From Carallia brachiata (Eukaryota; Streptophyta; Magnoliopsida; Malpighiales; Rhizophoraceae), in the NCBI GenBank assembly GCA_021464245.1, contig JADCRB010000071.1, positions 4,727,681 through 4,791,680 on the forward strand: a DNA stretch of 64,000 bases, given 5' to 3'. The position numbers and the translations under genes were made by a program. Positions 38,808-51,074 of this stretch are shown here, piece by piece (the stretch's first letter is position 1; each line of letters begins with the position of its first letter). The notes under the pieces are model-generated. The model was not told the DNA's origin. It did no database searches and saw only the letters and a list, made by a program, of their open reading frames with translations.

Positions 38808-39474
38808 GTGAAAAAATGAAATTCCACTTAGGCAATAACAAATGACATGTCTTGCCACGTAAGAAAACTTTGGTAAGTGAGACTACCATGTCCTCATCCA
38901 CATTGGCACTAAACGGAAGTTTCCTTTTAATTAATGTGTGTGACCTAATTGTGCTAATTGTTTAATGACATTAACCTAAATTGCCAATTGTTAAAGTTAC
39001 TAACCTAAATTGGTCGAATTGGAAAGTTACTAGTTTGATATGAGACTTATCTCAAACAGATGGTGTAAAGACATTAGGTTATATTGTGAATTGTCAAAAA
39101 TATCCCTCATAAAAAAATAAAAAATCAATATTACTTAAAGGTTAAAATGGTAAATCATAAAAAAGGGGCAAGGACAGGGAAGGGACGAGACTAGGATGGG
39201 TACGGGGCAGGGACATGGAATCTCATCCTTGTCCCCATCCTCGTTAAAAAATTTGGGGAACGGGGATCTCCGTTTAATTCCTTGATGAAATGACATTGAC
39301 TTCGTATTTATTGAGACCGTTATAGATAAAATTGTCATCTCTAGGTACGAGGATTTCCCTGTGTAAGGTATCGCTCTTGCTTTTCATTGACATTGTATTA
39401 TGGCTTATTTAGCTTGCTAGGATAAGTTAGGCCATTTTCTTGATAATTGATTGCATAATATATCACTCTGAACC

Positions 39475-39690
39475 ATCCCTGGTGTGGTCGAGCTGGCAAG
39501 ACACTCAAGCGTCTGGGTAAGAGATCCCACGTTCGAGCGTTACCAAGCACATTGTTGTTTGAGTCAAGTTTTTTGGGTACGGCTAAATCTAAACCTCCCC
39601 CAATATAAGCTTTGTGATAACCGTCTGAACCGTTTGCATTATTAGGGAGGAGGTCCAATGCTCCATAATGTGATTCTCGAGGCACCATCC
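39475..39690 (+). repeat. tRNA-derived SINE-like sequence
   Basis: TGGTCGAGCTGGCAAGACA fits a polymerase III A box, and CACGTTCGAGCGTT about 40 bases later fits a B box. This is the head of a tRNA-derived SINE or a degenerate tRNA. The downstream 150 bases could be the SINE body, but no clear poly-A tail or target-site duplication marks the end. It is not a functional tRNA, because no acceptor-stem pairing is visible. Confidence 0.45.
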
Positions 39691-40001
39691 TCGCTGTCCC
39701 ATTTAACCACCAAACTAGATCATTTTAATGCCCATTTATTCAAGTAAAATGTTAATATTTATCATTAGACTTGCAATCACTTAACTGATGATAAGATTTC
39801 TTCTCATTCTGTACTGTCATAATCATTGAGGAGTAAGATTATATCATTTAAAATTGAGCTTCAAGAAACTGTCATATATAAATTCATCAACAACATTTTG
39901 TTTAGTCTTTCCTTTTTGATAAATTATATGTTGTAACGAGTTCAATACATCCTAAGACGTAGGGCTACATCCAAGTTTGGATATTTTGTGGCTGTATCAA
40001 A

Positions 40002-40507
40002 GGGATATACATTTATTTAGTCCTAAACTTTTAGGTTTTTTTTTTTTCATTTAAGTTCTAAACTTTTTTGAGATTTTATTTCAGTACTAAACCTTTTGAT
40101 TTTGCTTCAAATCAGTTATTCCGTTAGTCAAACCGTTAAAAATTACTGTTGACTAATGAAAATTTTTTAAAAAAGGTAAAATATATTATTTTAATTCTTC
40201 AGTTAACGGAAATAAGTTGTGTAATCTTAAAAAAAATAAAGATAAAATAAAAAAATTCAAAATCTCAACTTACAGGTTACTATTTGAAAGTAAAATACAA
40301 GTATTTAATAACAAAAAAAATTAAATAATATATTTTACCTTTTTTAAAAAATTTTCGTTAGTCAACGGTAATTTTTAACGATTTGACTAACGGAAGGACT
40401 GATTTGGAGCAAAATTAAAAACTTTAGGACTGAAATAAAATCTCAAAAAAATTTAAAATTTAAATGAAAAAAATTTAAAAATTTAGAATTAAATAAATAC
40501 ATATCCC
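40002..40507. mobile_element. Mutator-type MITE, copy A (506 bp)
   Basis: A long inverted repeat: the left arm starts GGGATATACATTTATTTAGT, and the right end is its near-perfect complement (reverse complement begins GGGATATGTATTTATTTAAT). Complementarity extends over 150 bases per side, including CCGTTAGTCAAACCGTTAAA against the matching right-arm sequence. A target-site duplication CTGTATCAAA flanks it at 39992-40001 and 40508-40517 (9-10 bp), which fits Mutator-like transposition. It has no coding capacity. A second member lies at 54587-55086. Confidence 0.9.
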
Positions 40508-40517
40508 CTGTATCAAA

Positions 40518-41388
40518 TGTAATTAAACTGAATAATAATTATACTTTGATAATATTTTAGGACTACACTTTAGCATTCCCACTTTTTTCTTTATCGAATG
40601 ATAAGTTAATGTTTCTTATTCTTTATTTCTTAAACTCAATGATTATGACAATTCTTCTTTATTTTGTAATTTTGTACTACAATACGTGTCTTCATCTAAG
40701 ATCAATTTTGTAATTTTAATTTTTATCAGTTATTGATGAAAGTAAAAAGTAACTTATTCTTGCTTTTGATATCAACTACTGCCTACTATTAAGGGTCTCT
40801 ATTAACAATCAACTGCTAACTTAATTAACACTTTAACTTCTTATTATTCAAAATTGCAAAAACAGTAGCAGCTCCAAAGGTAAAACCCAACATTTTTTAT
40901 ATTATAGAATATGAAGAAATCTTAAATTAATTAAAACTCTAAAATAATAATGCTTTTGTTTGTTTTATGAATAAAATCTAAAAAATTTCTTTAATACAAA
41001 CAACTTATCAATATAATAGAAGAATTCATGAATTAACGATGAATTAATACGAGATCTTCTTTCTGTGTCTACTTTTAATTCTCCGCTCTGCCTCTTACTT
41101 CTTCTGTTCGTGTCTTCTTTCTTTCTTAATTTGATTGGAACTCCTCTCTCTACTGCCTATCCAACGCGAAGACTCTTATTCGTGGCGGAGTGCTTCGAGT
41201 AGGATCGGATCCCATCCCAGCAGTCCAACTCCTTCCCTTTCCGACCCGGCTCACCTGCCTCTGATCTTGATTGACGATTTCCATTAGATACGAGCCAAAT
41301 CCCTAATTTCCATTTGGGTTGTATCAATAATGTATTTGGTTGGGACTGGCTAAGTGGAAATTGATGAAAGAAGAAGGAGAAGAAGAAG
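40518..41388. other. Upstream region of PPT1
   Basis: AT-rich DNA to about 41040, then a pyrimidine-rich, more mixed-composition stretch (41060-41240) typical of a plant 5' leader. No separate gene. No defensible TATA position. Confidence 0.45.
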
Positions 41389-44300
41389 ATGATATGGTAC
41401 TTAGTTTCTCGGGCACTTCGCCATGGTAGTGGGATTAGTGTTAGCAGTTGCAGGAGGAGGTTACTGCAACCCTGTCGCCCTCCTACACCTTGTTCTTCAT
41501 CGCTGCTCGCTCACCTATCCCCTACAATACCTACCATCCAAACTTTCCTAAAAAGCTGGTAAATTCAAGTTCTAACACAAATCCCAACACCATTTTCGCC
41601 CCAGTACCCATGTTGTTACCATTATGCTGCTGCTGTTGCTGGTGGCGAAGGTGGATTCAATTTGCCATTTTTCAGTTCCGAATTGCCGCGCCAAAAGTTC
41701 TCTCAGCTTTGAGGTTTGTCTGCGGAATTTCGACCGTTTCATCCAAGGTGAAGGAGGAGAAGAATCAAGAGAATGGAAGAAAAGGAGGACGAGAAGGAGA
41801 GAAGGCGGTTGTTTCATGGATCGATATCTATTTGCCTAGAGAAGCTCGCCCTTATGCTCACCTCGCTCGTCTCGATAAGCCCATTGGCACTTGGCTCTCG
41901 CTTGGCCTTGTTTCTGGTAATGCCCTTTTCTTTTTTTGTTTTCTTCAATATGAATTCATTAGAGACATTAATATTATTTCATGATCCTCTGAAAGTATTG
42001 TGTTTTAATTGTTCCTCAGCAGCATATCCATCAACTACCTTACGAAAACTACTTCGTTGGTTCTATTTATTTTCTGGATCACTTGTTCTTCATGGGTGTC
42101 TGTTCCCAAATTTCTTGAGAATTTTGAAATGGGTGTTTGATGTATTCGCGAGCCTTATTAATCATCATATAATACATTAGAATCAAAACAGCCACTTTTT
42201 CTTTTAATTTCCTCAAATTCCTAACTTTTGTCTAGGTCGATATCCTTGGCAGCGTCTCTGGGACACATGCCTGATTTTAAGATGATGGCTCTATTTGGCT
42301 GTGGAGCTTTGCTTTTGAGGGGTGCTGGATGTACCATCAATGACCTCCTTGACAGAGATATAGATACAAAGGTTACTTTGAGTTCTTGTTGTTTCCGATG
42401 CAAACTTTTTGCATTTCTCCATTCACTGCTAACATGATACTCATGCTGATTATGGAATGCTTAATTTTGTTAATGCTTCCGAAGTTTAAATGGGTATCGG
42501 TTTGCGGCTTAATGATTTAAATCTGATAACTATAGAATGTTAAGACATCAAAAGTATTGCATTTCCCCATCCATTATTGAGGTTCTGTTTAATACATGCT
42601 TCAACATCACATTTATTGACATTTTTTTCAACTCTCTTTCTCCGCCCTCCCCCTCTATCACTCTGATCCTCCTAATCTGCTTGTTCTTTTTTCCCACATC
42701 GCTCTTCTCTTCTCTCATTTGTTGTTTTAAGTTGTTATCTGTAGAGGCTCAGTTTACCCATTCTATGGGAGCTATATGTGTTTGATAACCTATTCTCAGC
42801 AGATATGCAGGCATTCTTTCACAGATTAAAAACACTCCTATAGTTTCTGTTACTTTGGTGATAATTAAGTTACAGTTGCAAAATAGGAGGAACGTGGGAA
42901 GCATTGAACTTCTGGATTTTTTGGGTCCCCACCCCTGCAGAAATGTTTTTGGAAGAGTTGGAATAGTGTTGCGCGGTGTTGGACTTGAAAGATCATGACG
43001 AGTCATGTAATTGGAGGGGTGTAAATTTCTGTGGAGAAAAGAACAATTCTTCAATTTATTCCTCTTGTTATTTTTTTTCTTTTATTGTCAAGGAAATGAA
43101 ACAATAGAGCTTTTGAGTGGGAGGAAAGCTCCTTTTTGCTCTCATAGACAATTTGGTTTGGACTCTTTACTTGTCATCGCAACATGGCTTTGAAAGTATA
43201 GAGGATTTGGTAAAATATGTTGATTCTATGATTTCTGTTTTTTGGTGCTTGGGCTGCCACCTTTGGTGCTCCTTGTAACAAAATTTTTGGTTACCAAAAA
43301 ATAGAAGCAAGAGGAATTAATTAAAGGAGTTCTTTTCCCATGCTTGAAGAATGTCCGTCCATGGTACAACTCATCATGAACTAACAAAGAACTAACTCTT
43401 TCAAGATGGCATACCTTTAAAACTGTCTTCCAGACCATCAGAACTTGATTACAGTGCAACAATAACTAATCCTGTCTCTCAGCTTCATTTTCACGGAAAA
43501 AAAAAAAAAAAACCAACGTATAGCTGTCTTCCTCTTGCTATTTCTTTTGTTGGTTTTGAAGGAGTGAAACAGAGGAGCTTCCGAAGGTGAGGAGAATTTC
43601 TTTTCTAATGTCACAACAATTGGCTTTGAATTCTTTTTTGGCACTTGTGAATCACCATACTGTAGAAAAAGGGTGTATTATGTTGATTGAAACCCTATTG
43701 AGTTTGCAACCCCTTGGCTTTCTTTATGACCCCCTTGGCTTCTTGTCCCTTTGCTAGTCTTCTCTTCTTTACTCGAATTCAATATATTATCCATGCTACT
43801 TTAAGATAATTGCCAAGTTTCCTCTGTGCATGACTTCAACTGCTTATCATTTTGACAATTGTTTCTCATGAGAACATGTGGATGCAGGTAGAACGTACGA
43901 AATTGAGACCGGTTGCAAGTGGTCTTTTGACCCCGTTTCAGGGCTTTGTTTTTAGGTTTTCAATTGCTATTAGGTCTTGGAATTCTCCTTCAACTGAACA
44001 ATTATAGGTTAGTGCTGCTTGGGCACCTTTTGCACTCAACTTTTTTTTGAGATCTCAGTGGTAGGGATTTCACATAAACAATAAGTGGGGCTGAATGCAA
44101 GTCTTCCCATTTGGATAGTTGCAAAGGATTTTTCATGGCATTTGAGTATGCCCATGAGTTGAATGCACTTTGATTTTGACGTGCGTTCTAGTTAATGTGC
44201 CAGAATAGCACATTGATTTGGATTAAAGACAAGCATGATCTACTTCAGAATCATTTCTCTAAAAATTTAATTGCATGTACATCATGCTTATGCAACAATT

Positions 44301-47300
44301 TGGAGTAATCTTTACTTAATTATTCCTGCAGCTGCATTCTTGGAGCATCATCCTTGTTTCTTGTCTTTTCCTATCCCCTTATGAAGAGAATAACATTTTG
44401 GGTAATGATGCTTACCTAGTTGTTGGTGTTAATTTGCTATCATAATTGTGTGTGAGGGTCTTGTTGCTATGTGGCTTTTGGTGGAAGGTTTATTGATGAT
44501 GGTTTTATCTTTTGATGCAGCCTCAAGCCTATCTGGGTTTAACATTTAATTGGGGAGCTTTGTTAGGGTGGTCTGCAGTTAAAGGAAGTTTAGATCCAAG
44601 TATTGTGTTGCCTCTGTATCTTGGTGGGGTATTTTGGACTCTTGTATATGATACAATATATGCACATCAGGTATGAAAACTCTAGATAAGTTATGAAACT
44701 ATAAAATTTTCACTTATGGGAAATTTTGAATTCTGAATTCTCTTAAAAATTTGGTCTAACATTTTCTTTTTGTGAAATAATGCATGGTCCCACATTTGTC
44801 TTCTTTTCTCGTGTTCTTTGGAGCTTCTGGGGAATATTTGCTTTCAAAAGCTCCTTTTTATTTTGTTTGCGAAGTAAAAAAAGATCTTGTTTTCCTTTTT
44901 CCCATTCTGTTTTTTTTTATCTCTATTACAAATTCTTTTTTTCTTAAATAAATGTGGCATACATTATCCTAGCTAAAACTGGAATACAATTGCTTAGAGT
45001 TGGAAAAATGGAAAGCATATTTGTTCATATAGAAAAAAAATTGAAAAACCCATTGTTTCTTTCTTTTTATTATCCCTGTTATGAATAGAAAACTTTATGA
45101 AGTAATATTCCGAAATTTGCCATTGAATATTGTGAACCTGGTCTTTCTAGAATACGTTTTTTATTTTTGTGCTAGTGAACATGTTTCCCAACTAATGTTC
45201 ATTTTTTAGGAAAATTTTCAGTAGCAGGCACACCCCTAAAAAATATTAACAGTTTTGTCTATTATCTCGTACATAATTGACAATGTTCAGTCAATCATTG
45301 CAGTTCCTCTGATAACAATGTCATGATACCATGTTATGAGTTTATCTCTTTCACAGCAGTTAGTTGGTTAAAGGTGTATTTTTGGATGCTTCTTTGTTGT
45401 ACAAGGAGCTTCCATTGTACATCTCAGCCTGCATCATGCTTGATATCATGTCTGTTATTACTGATGCATGAAATTTATAATGCTCTGATATAAACTTCTT
45501 CATGATTCATGTAGTCAATATTATTTGCATTGAGGGATTGACATTCAATTTTGAGGACATTTTCGTGGTGTTGGATTGCAGCCTTTTGCACATGTAGTTT
45601 CTGAGTCTCCTTTTGATGCTAGTGTGTAGGCTTCTAAGCTGTCAACACAACGTTTCTTTATGATTGTATTGGCTCTTGGGTGTTCAGGATAAGGAAGATG
45701 ATCTGAAAGTGGGTGTTAAATCTACTGCTTTGAGATTTGGGGATTCAACAAGGGAGTGGACCACTGGCTTTGGAATTGCTTGTATTGGTAGCCTCGCCCT
45801 TAGCGGATCAAATGCTGATATTGGTATACTCTTTTACTCTCCACACATTTGATTTTCATTGAATGTGGTTAGCTTTATATTCATTTTTTTTTCCTCAATG
45901 CATGAAAAAAAAAACGGAGCAGGATGGCCGTTTTATGCATTTTTGGCTGCAGCATCTGGACAGTTAGCTTGGCAGATTTGGACGGTCGACCTATCATGCC
46001 GTGCTGATTGCAATAGAAAGTACGTATACATGCCACTTGACTCTTGAGAACTTGGTGATTCTTTGAAGCAGTATTCTATTGGTGATTCTTTGAAGCAGTA
46101 TTTCTATTTGTCAGTCTTTTTGTGTGTGGTCTTTGTTAAAGAAAATTGAGATATCTACATATGAGATTGAATACAATTGGCTTTATTGACAATTGAAATG
46201 GGTAAAGTTGTATCAAAATGCATCATAATTGATTTTGGGATAGATTTAGGTCTTTCCAGTTAACATATTTTGATTTTGGCCACTGTCTTTCATTGTAGTT
46301 CATAATATGTGCAATTATTGTTGCATCTTAATTGTCCATTTTAGATTGGATTGACATTCAAAGGACGTCTGAGATTTCTTTTCCAAAGAATCACGTTGAA
46401 TAAGGAAGTTATGTAGAAGATTTTGCATTAAACAGTTTCATACCCACATGATATAATGTTTTTATATGATATTTGTTGGCTGTCCAGTGCTAACTGGAGT
46501 AGACTGTGTATCTTTAAATCTAAATTTTTCTTTGATGTGAAAGGTTTTTTTTTTTCCATATTAGGTCCTCTGTCAGCTCTACACTGGCATTATGAATACT
46601 ATTTTTTGAGTACCAGGTTAAATATTCTTTTTGATTTGCTTATGGCACATACAAAAGCATTCCATACGTGCCTGTGCATTCATGTTCTCATACTCATTTA
46701 CTTGCCAGTTACTGTGTTTATTTGATTATTTAATTCACAAAAAAAATTCTTTTTTTTTCCCTTTTTGTTTCCGTGGATTGAAATTAGATCAGAACTATTT
46801 ATTTACAATATAGGAGAATCTTTGTATAAGAGTATAAACAAAAAAAAACACCATTGTTAAATTAACTAAAATTGTTACAATAACTAAGTAATAAGGATTG
46901 TTATTGTAAAGATTCTTATAGAAACGTTCAAATAACTCAAGGAAAAGCCCCTTCCTTACAAGAGCGGCTAGAAAGTATTCATTATCAGAAAAAGGAGGGC
47001 TAGAAACTGCACGTCAATTCTTTTTTTACGATTTTATTTTTGTTGAACCATATGCATCAAAAGGCACATGTATGGTTCCTTTGGACAAAATTTTATCCTA
47101 ATCGACCAACTTTAACGAGAAAGAATACCTTTTTTAGGTGAAGATGTTAATGGCATGTCTTAATGATGTATGCTAAATCATATGAGGTCATAACTACGCT
47201 CTGATTTGTTCATTATTTTAGTTTATTCAAGTGGAATTGAGGTAAATGTGAGTGAAAGCCGAATGTACCAATGAAATTGTCTGCATCATATGATGCAATA

Positions 47301-48477
47301 ATTTACTGCTGGTTTTCATGTATCTTTTATGCCTGACATGCAAGCATGTGCCAAGAATTTGTTTTCAAATGGCATTTGTTAATTGACTTGCACATTAGGT
47401 GACCCATATAGTATTGTTTTAGTTATTTTTTTCTCTCTTTTTTTTTTTTTTTTGGTGGCTCCGTTGGGAGACTCAAGGCATGGATTACACCACCAACCTC
47501 TAGTGGATCCACACTTATCCCTCATGTGCATGGTGCACTAGAATAATGTTGCTTATCTTTTGCTGTAAGGACATGGTTATGGTGTTACCTAGTATGAGGA
47601 AACTTGGTTTGGTTTCTGCAAGAAAAGCAAGAAGTACTGCAATTTTTTCCCTCATATTTTTCTGTTTTGATGTTGATCCTTGTTTTTTGATTGTTGAAGT
47701 ATAAGATTTAAAGCCCACATTGGAAAGGAAGAAAGAAGTAAAGCAACAGTAAGTACGGTTAGAAGACCCATAACCTAAGCTTTAAGGTTTTAAGTAAGAC
47801 GTAGTGTCCAAAAACCCAATTAGTGTTGCTCGCTTCTCCATCTAAGTTATCGTTCTTACTGCCCCTCACATTTAATGATGAACTAGAGCTCAGGAGAGCC
47901 TTAATTGTTCACACCTTCAGCCCAGTTGAGCTGGTCCAGCCCAAGCAAGCTAGGGTTTCGTGTGAGGGGGCGCATTGAAGTGTAAGGTGTAAATCTCATA
48001 TTGGAAAGGAAGGAAGAAGTAGAGCAATATATAAGTGTGTGGTTAGAAGACCTATCACTTAAGCTTTAAGATTTTATGTAACATGTGATGTTAAAAAACT
48101 CATTTAGTGTTGCTTACTTCTCCATCTAAGTTATCAGGCCCTACGCTTCCGCAAATCTTTACATTGATTAAGTAGAAGGCTAGATAATGGTTTAACTTAT
48201 TGACATGGAGCTGGCAGACTTACTGTCTGAAATTGGTTTCCAACTATCTTAGCATTGTTGACTTCTATTGTTTGGCCTGTTTGTTTTTCTATGTTAATGA
48301 CCTTGTCCACCTCACTCTGCTGATCAATAGAAAAAAAGTTAACATCTAACAACTTTACGGAATGTGACGACTCTTTGATTCCTAATAGTTTTGTTTCTTG
48401 GTTGCAGGTTTGTGTCAAATAAATGGTTTGGTGCTCTTATTTTCAGTGGTATTCTTTTTGGCCGAATATGGTCTTAG
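41389..48477 (+). CDS. PPT1: 4-hydroxybenzoate polyprenyltransferase, mitochondrial (frame-broken as read)
   Basis: UbiA-family (COQ2) enzyme that prenylates 4-hydroxybenzoate in ubiquinone synthesis at the mitochondrial inner membrane. Exons: 41389-41916, 42236-42371, 43888-44007, 44332-44401, 44521-44670, 45688-45823, 45923-46019, 48408-48477, all GT-AG. Exon 1 gives a basic targeting-like start ([15 protein letters not shown]), then [20 protein letters not shown]. The first Asp-rich motif is [11 protein letters not shown] (exon 2); the second, [13 protein letters not shown], spans exons 5-6. The ending is [19 protein letters not shown]. Frame breaks: one base is missing near 41897 (GTWL to LAWPCFW) and two bases net in 43941-43956 (PFQG to [10 protein letters not shown]). 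A third shift lies upstream of about 41560, unless translation starts at the ATG at 41610. Exons 4-8 are in frame. It is either a young pseudogene or carries local sequence errors. Repaired length would be about 436 residues. Confidence 0.9.
43061..43698 (+). repeat. Dispersed direct duplication in PPT1 intron 2
   Basis: Two diverged direct copies of about 165 bp lie at about 43061-43228 and 43531-43698. Shared landmarks are CCTCTTG(T/C)TATTT, GAAAC(A)A-AG-GAGCTT, CAATTTGGTTTGGA against CAATTGGCTTTGAA, and (T)ATGTTGATT at the right end. The 300-bp spacer is unrelated. No coding content. Confidence 0.55.
46052..46106. repeat. 27-bp tandem duplication in PPT1 intron 7
   Basis: TTGGTGATTCTTTGAAGCAG followed by TATTCTA occurs at 46052 and again at 46079, with one extra T in the second copy. 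It lies about 30 bases after the exon 7 donor site. Confidence 0.9.
47695..48135 (+). mobile_element. TRIM-like miniature LTR element in PPT1 intron 7
   Basis: Two direct repeats of about 157-160 bp (47695-47851 and 47976-48135) both start TGAAGT(A/G)TAAG and share ATTGGAAAGGAAG(G/A)AAG, GGTTAGAAGACC, CTTAAGCTTTAAG-like and CTTCTCCATCTAAGTTATC. A purine-rich tract, GTGTGAGGGGGCG, stands directly before the second repeat like a polypurine tract. The internal part is only about 124 bp and non-coding. This layout is that of a terminal-repeat retrotransposon in miniature. Target-site duplication not resolved. Confidence 0.6.
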
Positions 48478-49308
48478 GGGTATGATTTTTATTCCTCTGT
48501 AGTTTTTCTTGTATGCATGTGATCATCTTAAATCTCTTGCATCTCTTAGGTTACTTTATGATAAAAAAATGGTCTTGCTCAACTGTCTGCTTTTGCCATT
48601 ATCTTTGTGTGAGTGTTTTCTTGGCAATGATTCTGTATAAAATAGATCGGTTTCGTTTCACTTTCTTGGATGACAAATGATTCATGGGCTGCTCTTGAAT
48701 TTCTCTATCAAATTTCTTCTATGCTGTTATTATTGTTCTCATTGTTATTATTATGACGGTGATGATTATGATCATGTGTTTTCCGGTATCTCAACGTCTC
48801 TCTCTCTCTCTCTGACGAATGTGCACGCACTTGCAAAATAGTGTACATGCGTGCTTGCACGGGCTATGGTTAGTGAGGTTGCAGCTTTGCCAAAAGTTCT
48901 TTGGAAATCAGAGGTCACTACTACTGTTATTGTAGGGTAGCAGCACTTACTGAGGCTTAATTCTCAACGAACATCTAGGCGCCTTAAGGTTGACAATTAA
49001 AGAAGGGCGAAGCTCTGAAGAAGCTAGAGAAGTAGGGGAAGAGAAGCTGAAAGGAGAGAAAAATAAGGGTAAGGAAGAACATAAAGACTATGGAAAAGGC
49101 ATGGCCTGTTTTTATTAATCTGTCAAAAATTCATATGCGGTTATGCTTCAATCCAAGTATTTAACTATCTCAACCTTTGCTCTCTCTCAAGAGTACCAAA
49201 TTTTTTGGGCTCATTTTCTTGTTTTTATTGGCAGAGAAGATGAGTAGAAAAGGAGAAAGAAGTGGGGACAGAATGATAGCTCTTGTTGGTATGGGACTCT
49301 ACATACAT
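48478..49308. other. 3' flank of PPT1
   Basis: Probably contains the PPT1 3' UTR and downstream spacer. A CT run lies near 48797-48813. No additional gene is supported. Confidence 0.45.
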
Positions 49309-49322
49309 AGAGCTTGATGCCA

Positions 49323-49490
49323 CATGGTCTAATGTTTAGAGAATTCATTTATATCATATAGGTCATTGGTTTGAATTTTGGCCAAAATATTTGATGAAAC
49401 TAAATGTATATTTATCTGTACAAAATTTTTAGGGCGACTAATGACTTTTCTTAGGCACAATAGAATTTGTTCCAGAAAAAAAAAAAAAAA
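49323..49490 (+). mobile_element. tRNA-derived SINE with 14-bp target-site duplication
   Basis: The head ATGGTCTAATGTTTAGAGAA (A-box-like) and AGGTCATTGGTTTGAATTTT (B-box-like) are about 30 bases apart, and the insert ends in a run of about 16 A. It is flanked by AGAGCTTGATGCCA (49309-49322) and AGAGTTTGATGCCA (49491-49504), a direct repeat with one mismatch. These are the hallmarks of LINE-machinery retroposition. Length is about 168 bp, in the usual plant SINE range. Confidence 0.85.
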
Positions 49491-50764
49491 AGAGTTTGAT
49501 GCCAAACGTGTGCCCACATTTTCTGTTATTAACTAGGCGCATAATATCACTCGATGTAGACATGGATGCATATTTGTTCTTCTTTGCGTTAGTTACATAT
49601 TACTAGCAATTTTAAATTGTAGCAAAGTTTATTTTCATTGATTACATTGAATTTTGGTCATTGGAACATCAAAATCTTCACTCGACATGGACTAATTGTT
49701 TTTTCTTTAATTATGCGAGACTCATTTAAATTAATAGATTTAATCTCACGTTGAAAATGATAGTGAAAATATAAATGCAAAACACATTATATAATACTCC
49801 TTTCATAGCTTTTCGCCTTTCTTTATTGGGTAAAAAAAAAAAAAAAAACAAAGAGAGAAAGGAAGTTCACAAACAGTATTAGCTAGACCATGCACTGTTT
49901 TTAATTTTTCCCCAAATAAAACTTGGGCACAATGGCGTAAACAAGGACAGGTGTTTAACTTTTTTATTATAACCATTTGTTATGCCGCAACGCAATAGGC
50001 ACCAACATAGATTTTTGCCTAATACTTTTGTTTTTTGGGTGTTTGGTTTAATTTTTAGTGGACGTATTTATATTTTATTTTGAAAAAATAAAAAAAGGAG
50101 TGTTTGATTAATATTTTTTAAGATTTATTTTTTGATGAAAAGTGACTTGATCAATTGTTATTTAAAAAAGCAGTTTGAACGTTTTTTAGATTAATCAGCT
50201 ACTAGCGGCTGATAAATATTCTTGAGATTAAAATACCTCAATATTATTCTAACTCATTTTTCCATACTGAAATACTCTTATGTACCAAATCATCATGTAA
50301 CAGCAACAAATAAATATTAATTTAATTAAATATTATAATTTTATTTTAATTATCAACAAAAATAATTAATAACTAGTACAAATAATTAACAATTAACAAC
50401 AGCAATAACAATGAGCAACAGTTTAATTAAACAGGGCTGAGGCAATGATACAGAAATTTCAGACTCGTTTTCATGTCCTGAAAAAAAAAAAAAAAGAAAA
50501 AAAAGCCCTCCCTTCCATTACACAAAAGGTTTATTGGTATTTTTGCATAATTTCCTGGGCCTGAGTTTACGTGGCAACCACAAGTATGTGTAGCTAATTG
50601 CTTGTCTAGATTGGTAAAGAAGATTCCCTGGGCTTGAAAAACCTACGAAATATTTACGTGTTCGCGTAGGGAGGAGAGGGGAGGGGGGTTTTTCTCGTTG
50701 GGCTTTGTTCCTTTTCATCTCTTCCTCTAGTGGGTGGCTTGCCTGACTGGTAATCTCTACCCCT

Positions 50765-50918
50765 GAAACAACCAAACATAAAAATCTCTACCAATATTAA
50801 TTTAAGTAGTCATTGGCCTTGTAGGTTAGTGGTGTGGTTAGAAGTTCAATTTTCATGACACTTCTCTTATTTTTTATTTTATATGAGTTTAACTTTTTTC
50901 AAGATAAAAAAAAAAAAA
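50765..50918 (+). mobile_element. Possible second SINE-like retroposon
   Basis: AATCTCTACCCCT occurs on both sides (50752-50764 and 50919-50931). The insert ends in a 15-16 base A run and carries GGTTAGTGGTGTGGTTAGAA followed by GTTCAATTTTC, which resemble weak A and B boxes. Internal ATCTCTACC near 50784 complicates the left boundary. Likely, but less clear than the element at 49323. Confidence 0.5.
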
Positions 50919-51074
50919 AATCTCTACCCCTACTTATTGGTCATTTTTCCTTTAGTTTCTCCTCAACACTAATACAAAGTCGGAATCTTGATTACCTTTT
51001 TTTTTTTTTTTAAATTTCTTTTAGTTCTTTTTTTATTTTGGTGAATTTTCTTTGACCTTTTTCATAAACCATAG

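Noticed and set aside
39398..39688. 96-codon minus-strand frame
   Set aside because: It runs through the SINE-like sequence in antisense. The apparent protein has no recognisable domain.
50030..50240. GGGTGTTTGGTTTAA as a second Tourist-like MITE end
   Set aside because: No matching complementary end with TTA flank was found within about 500 bases.
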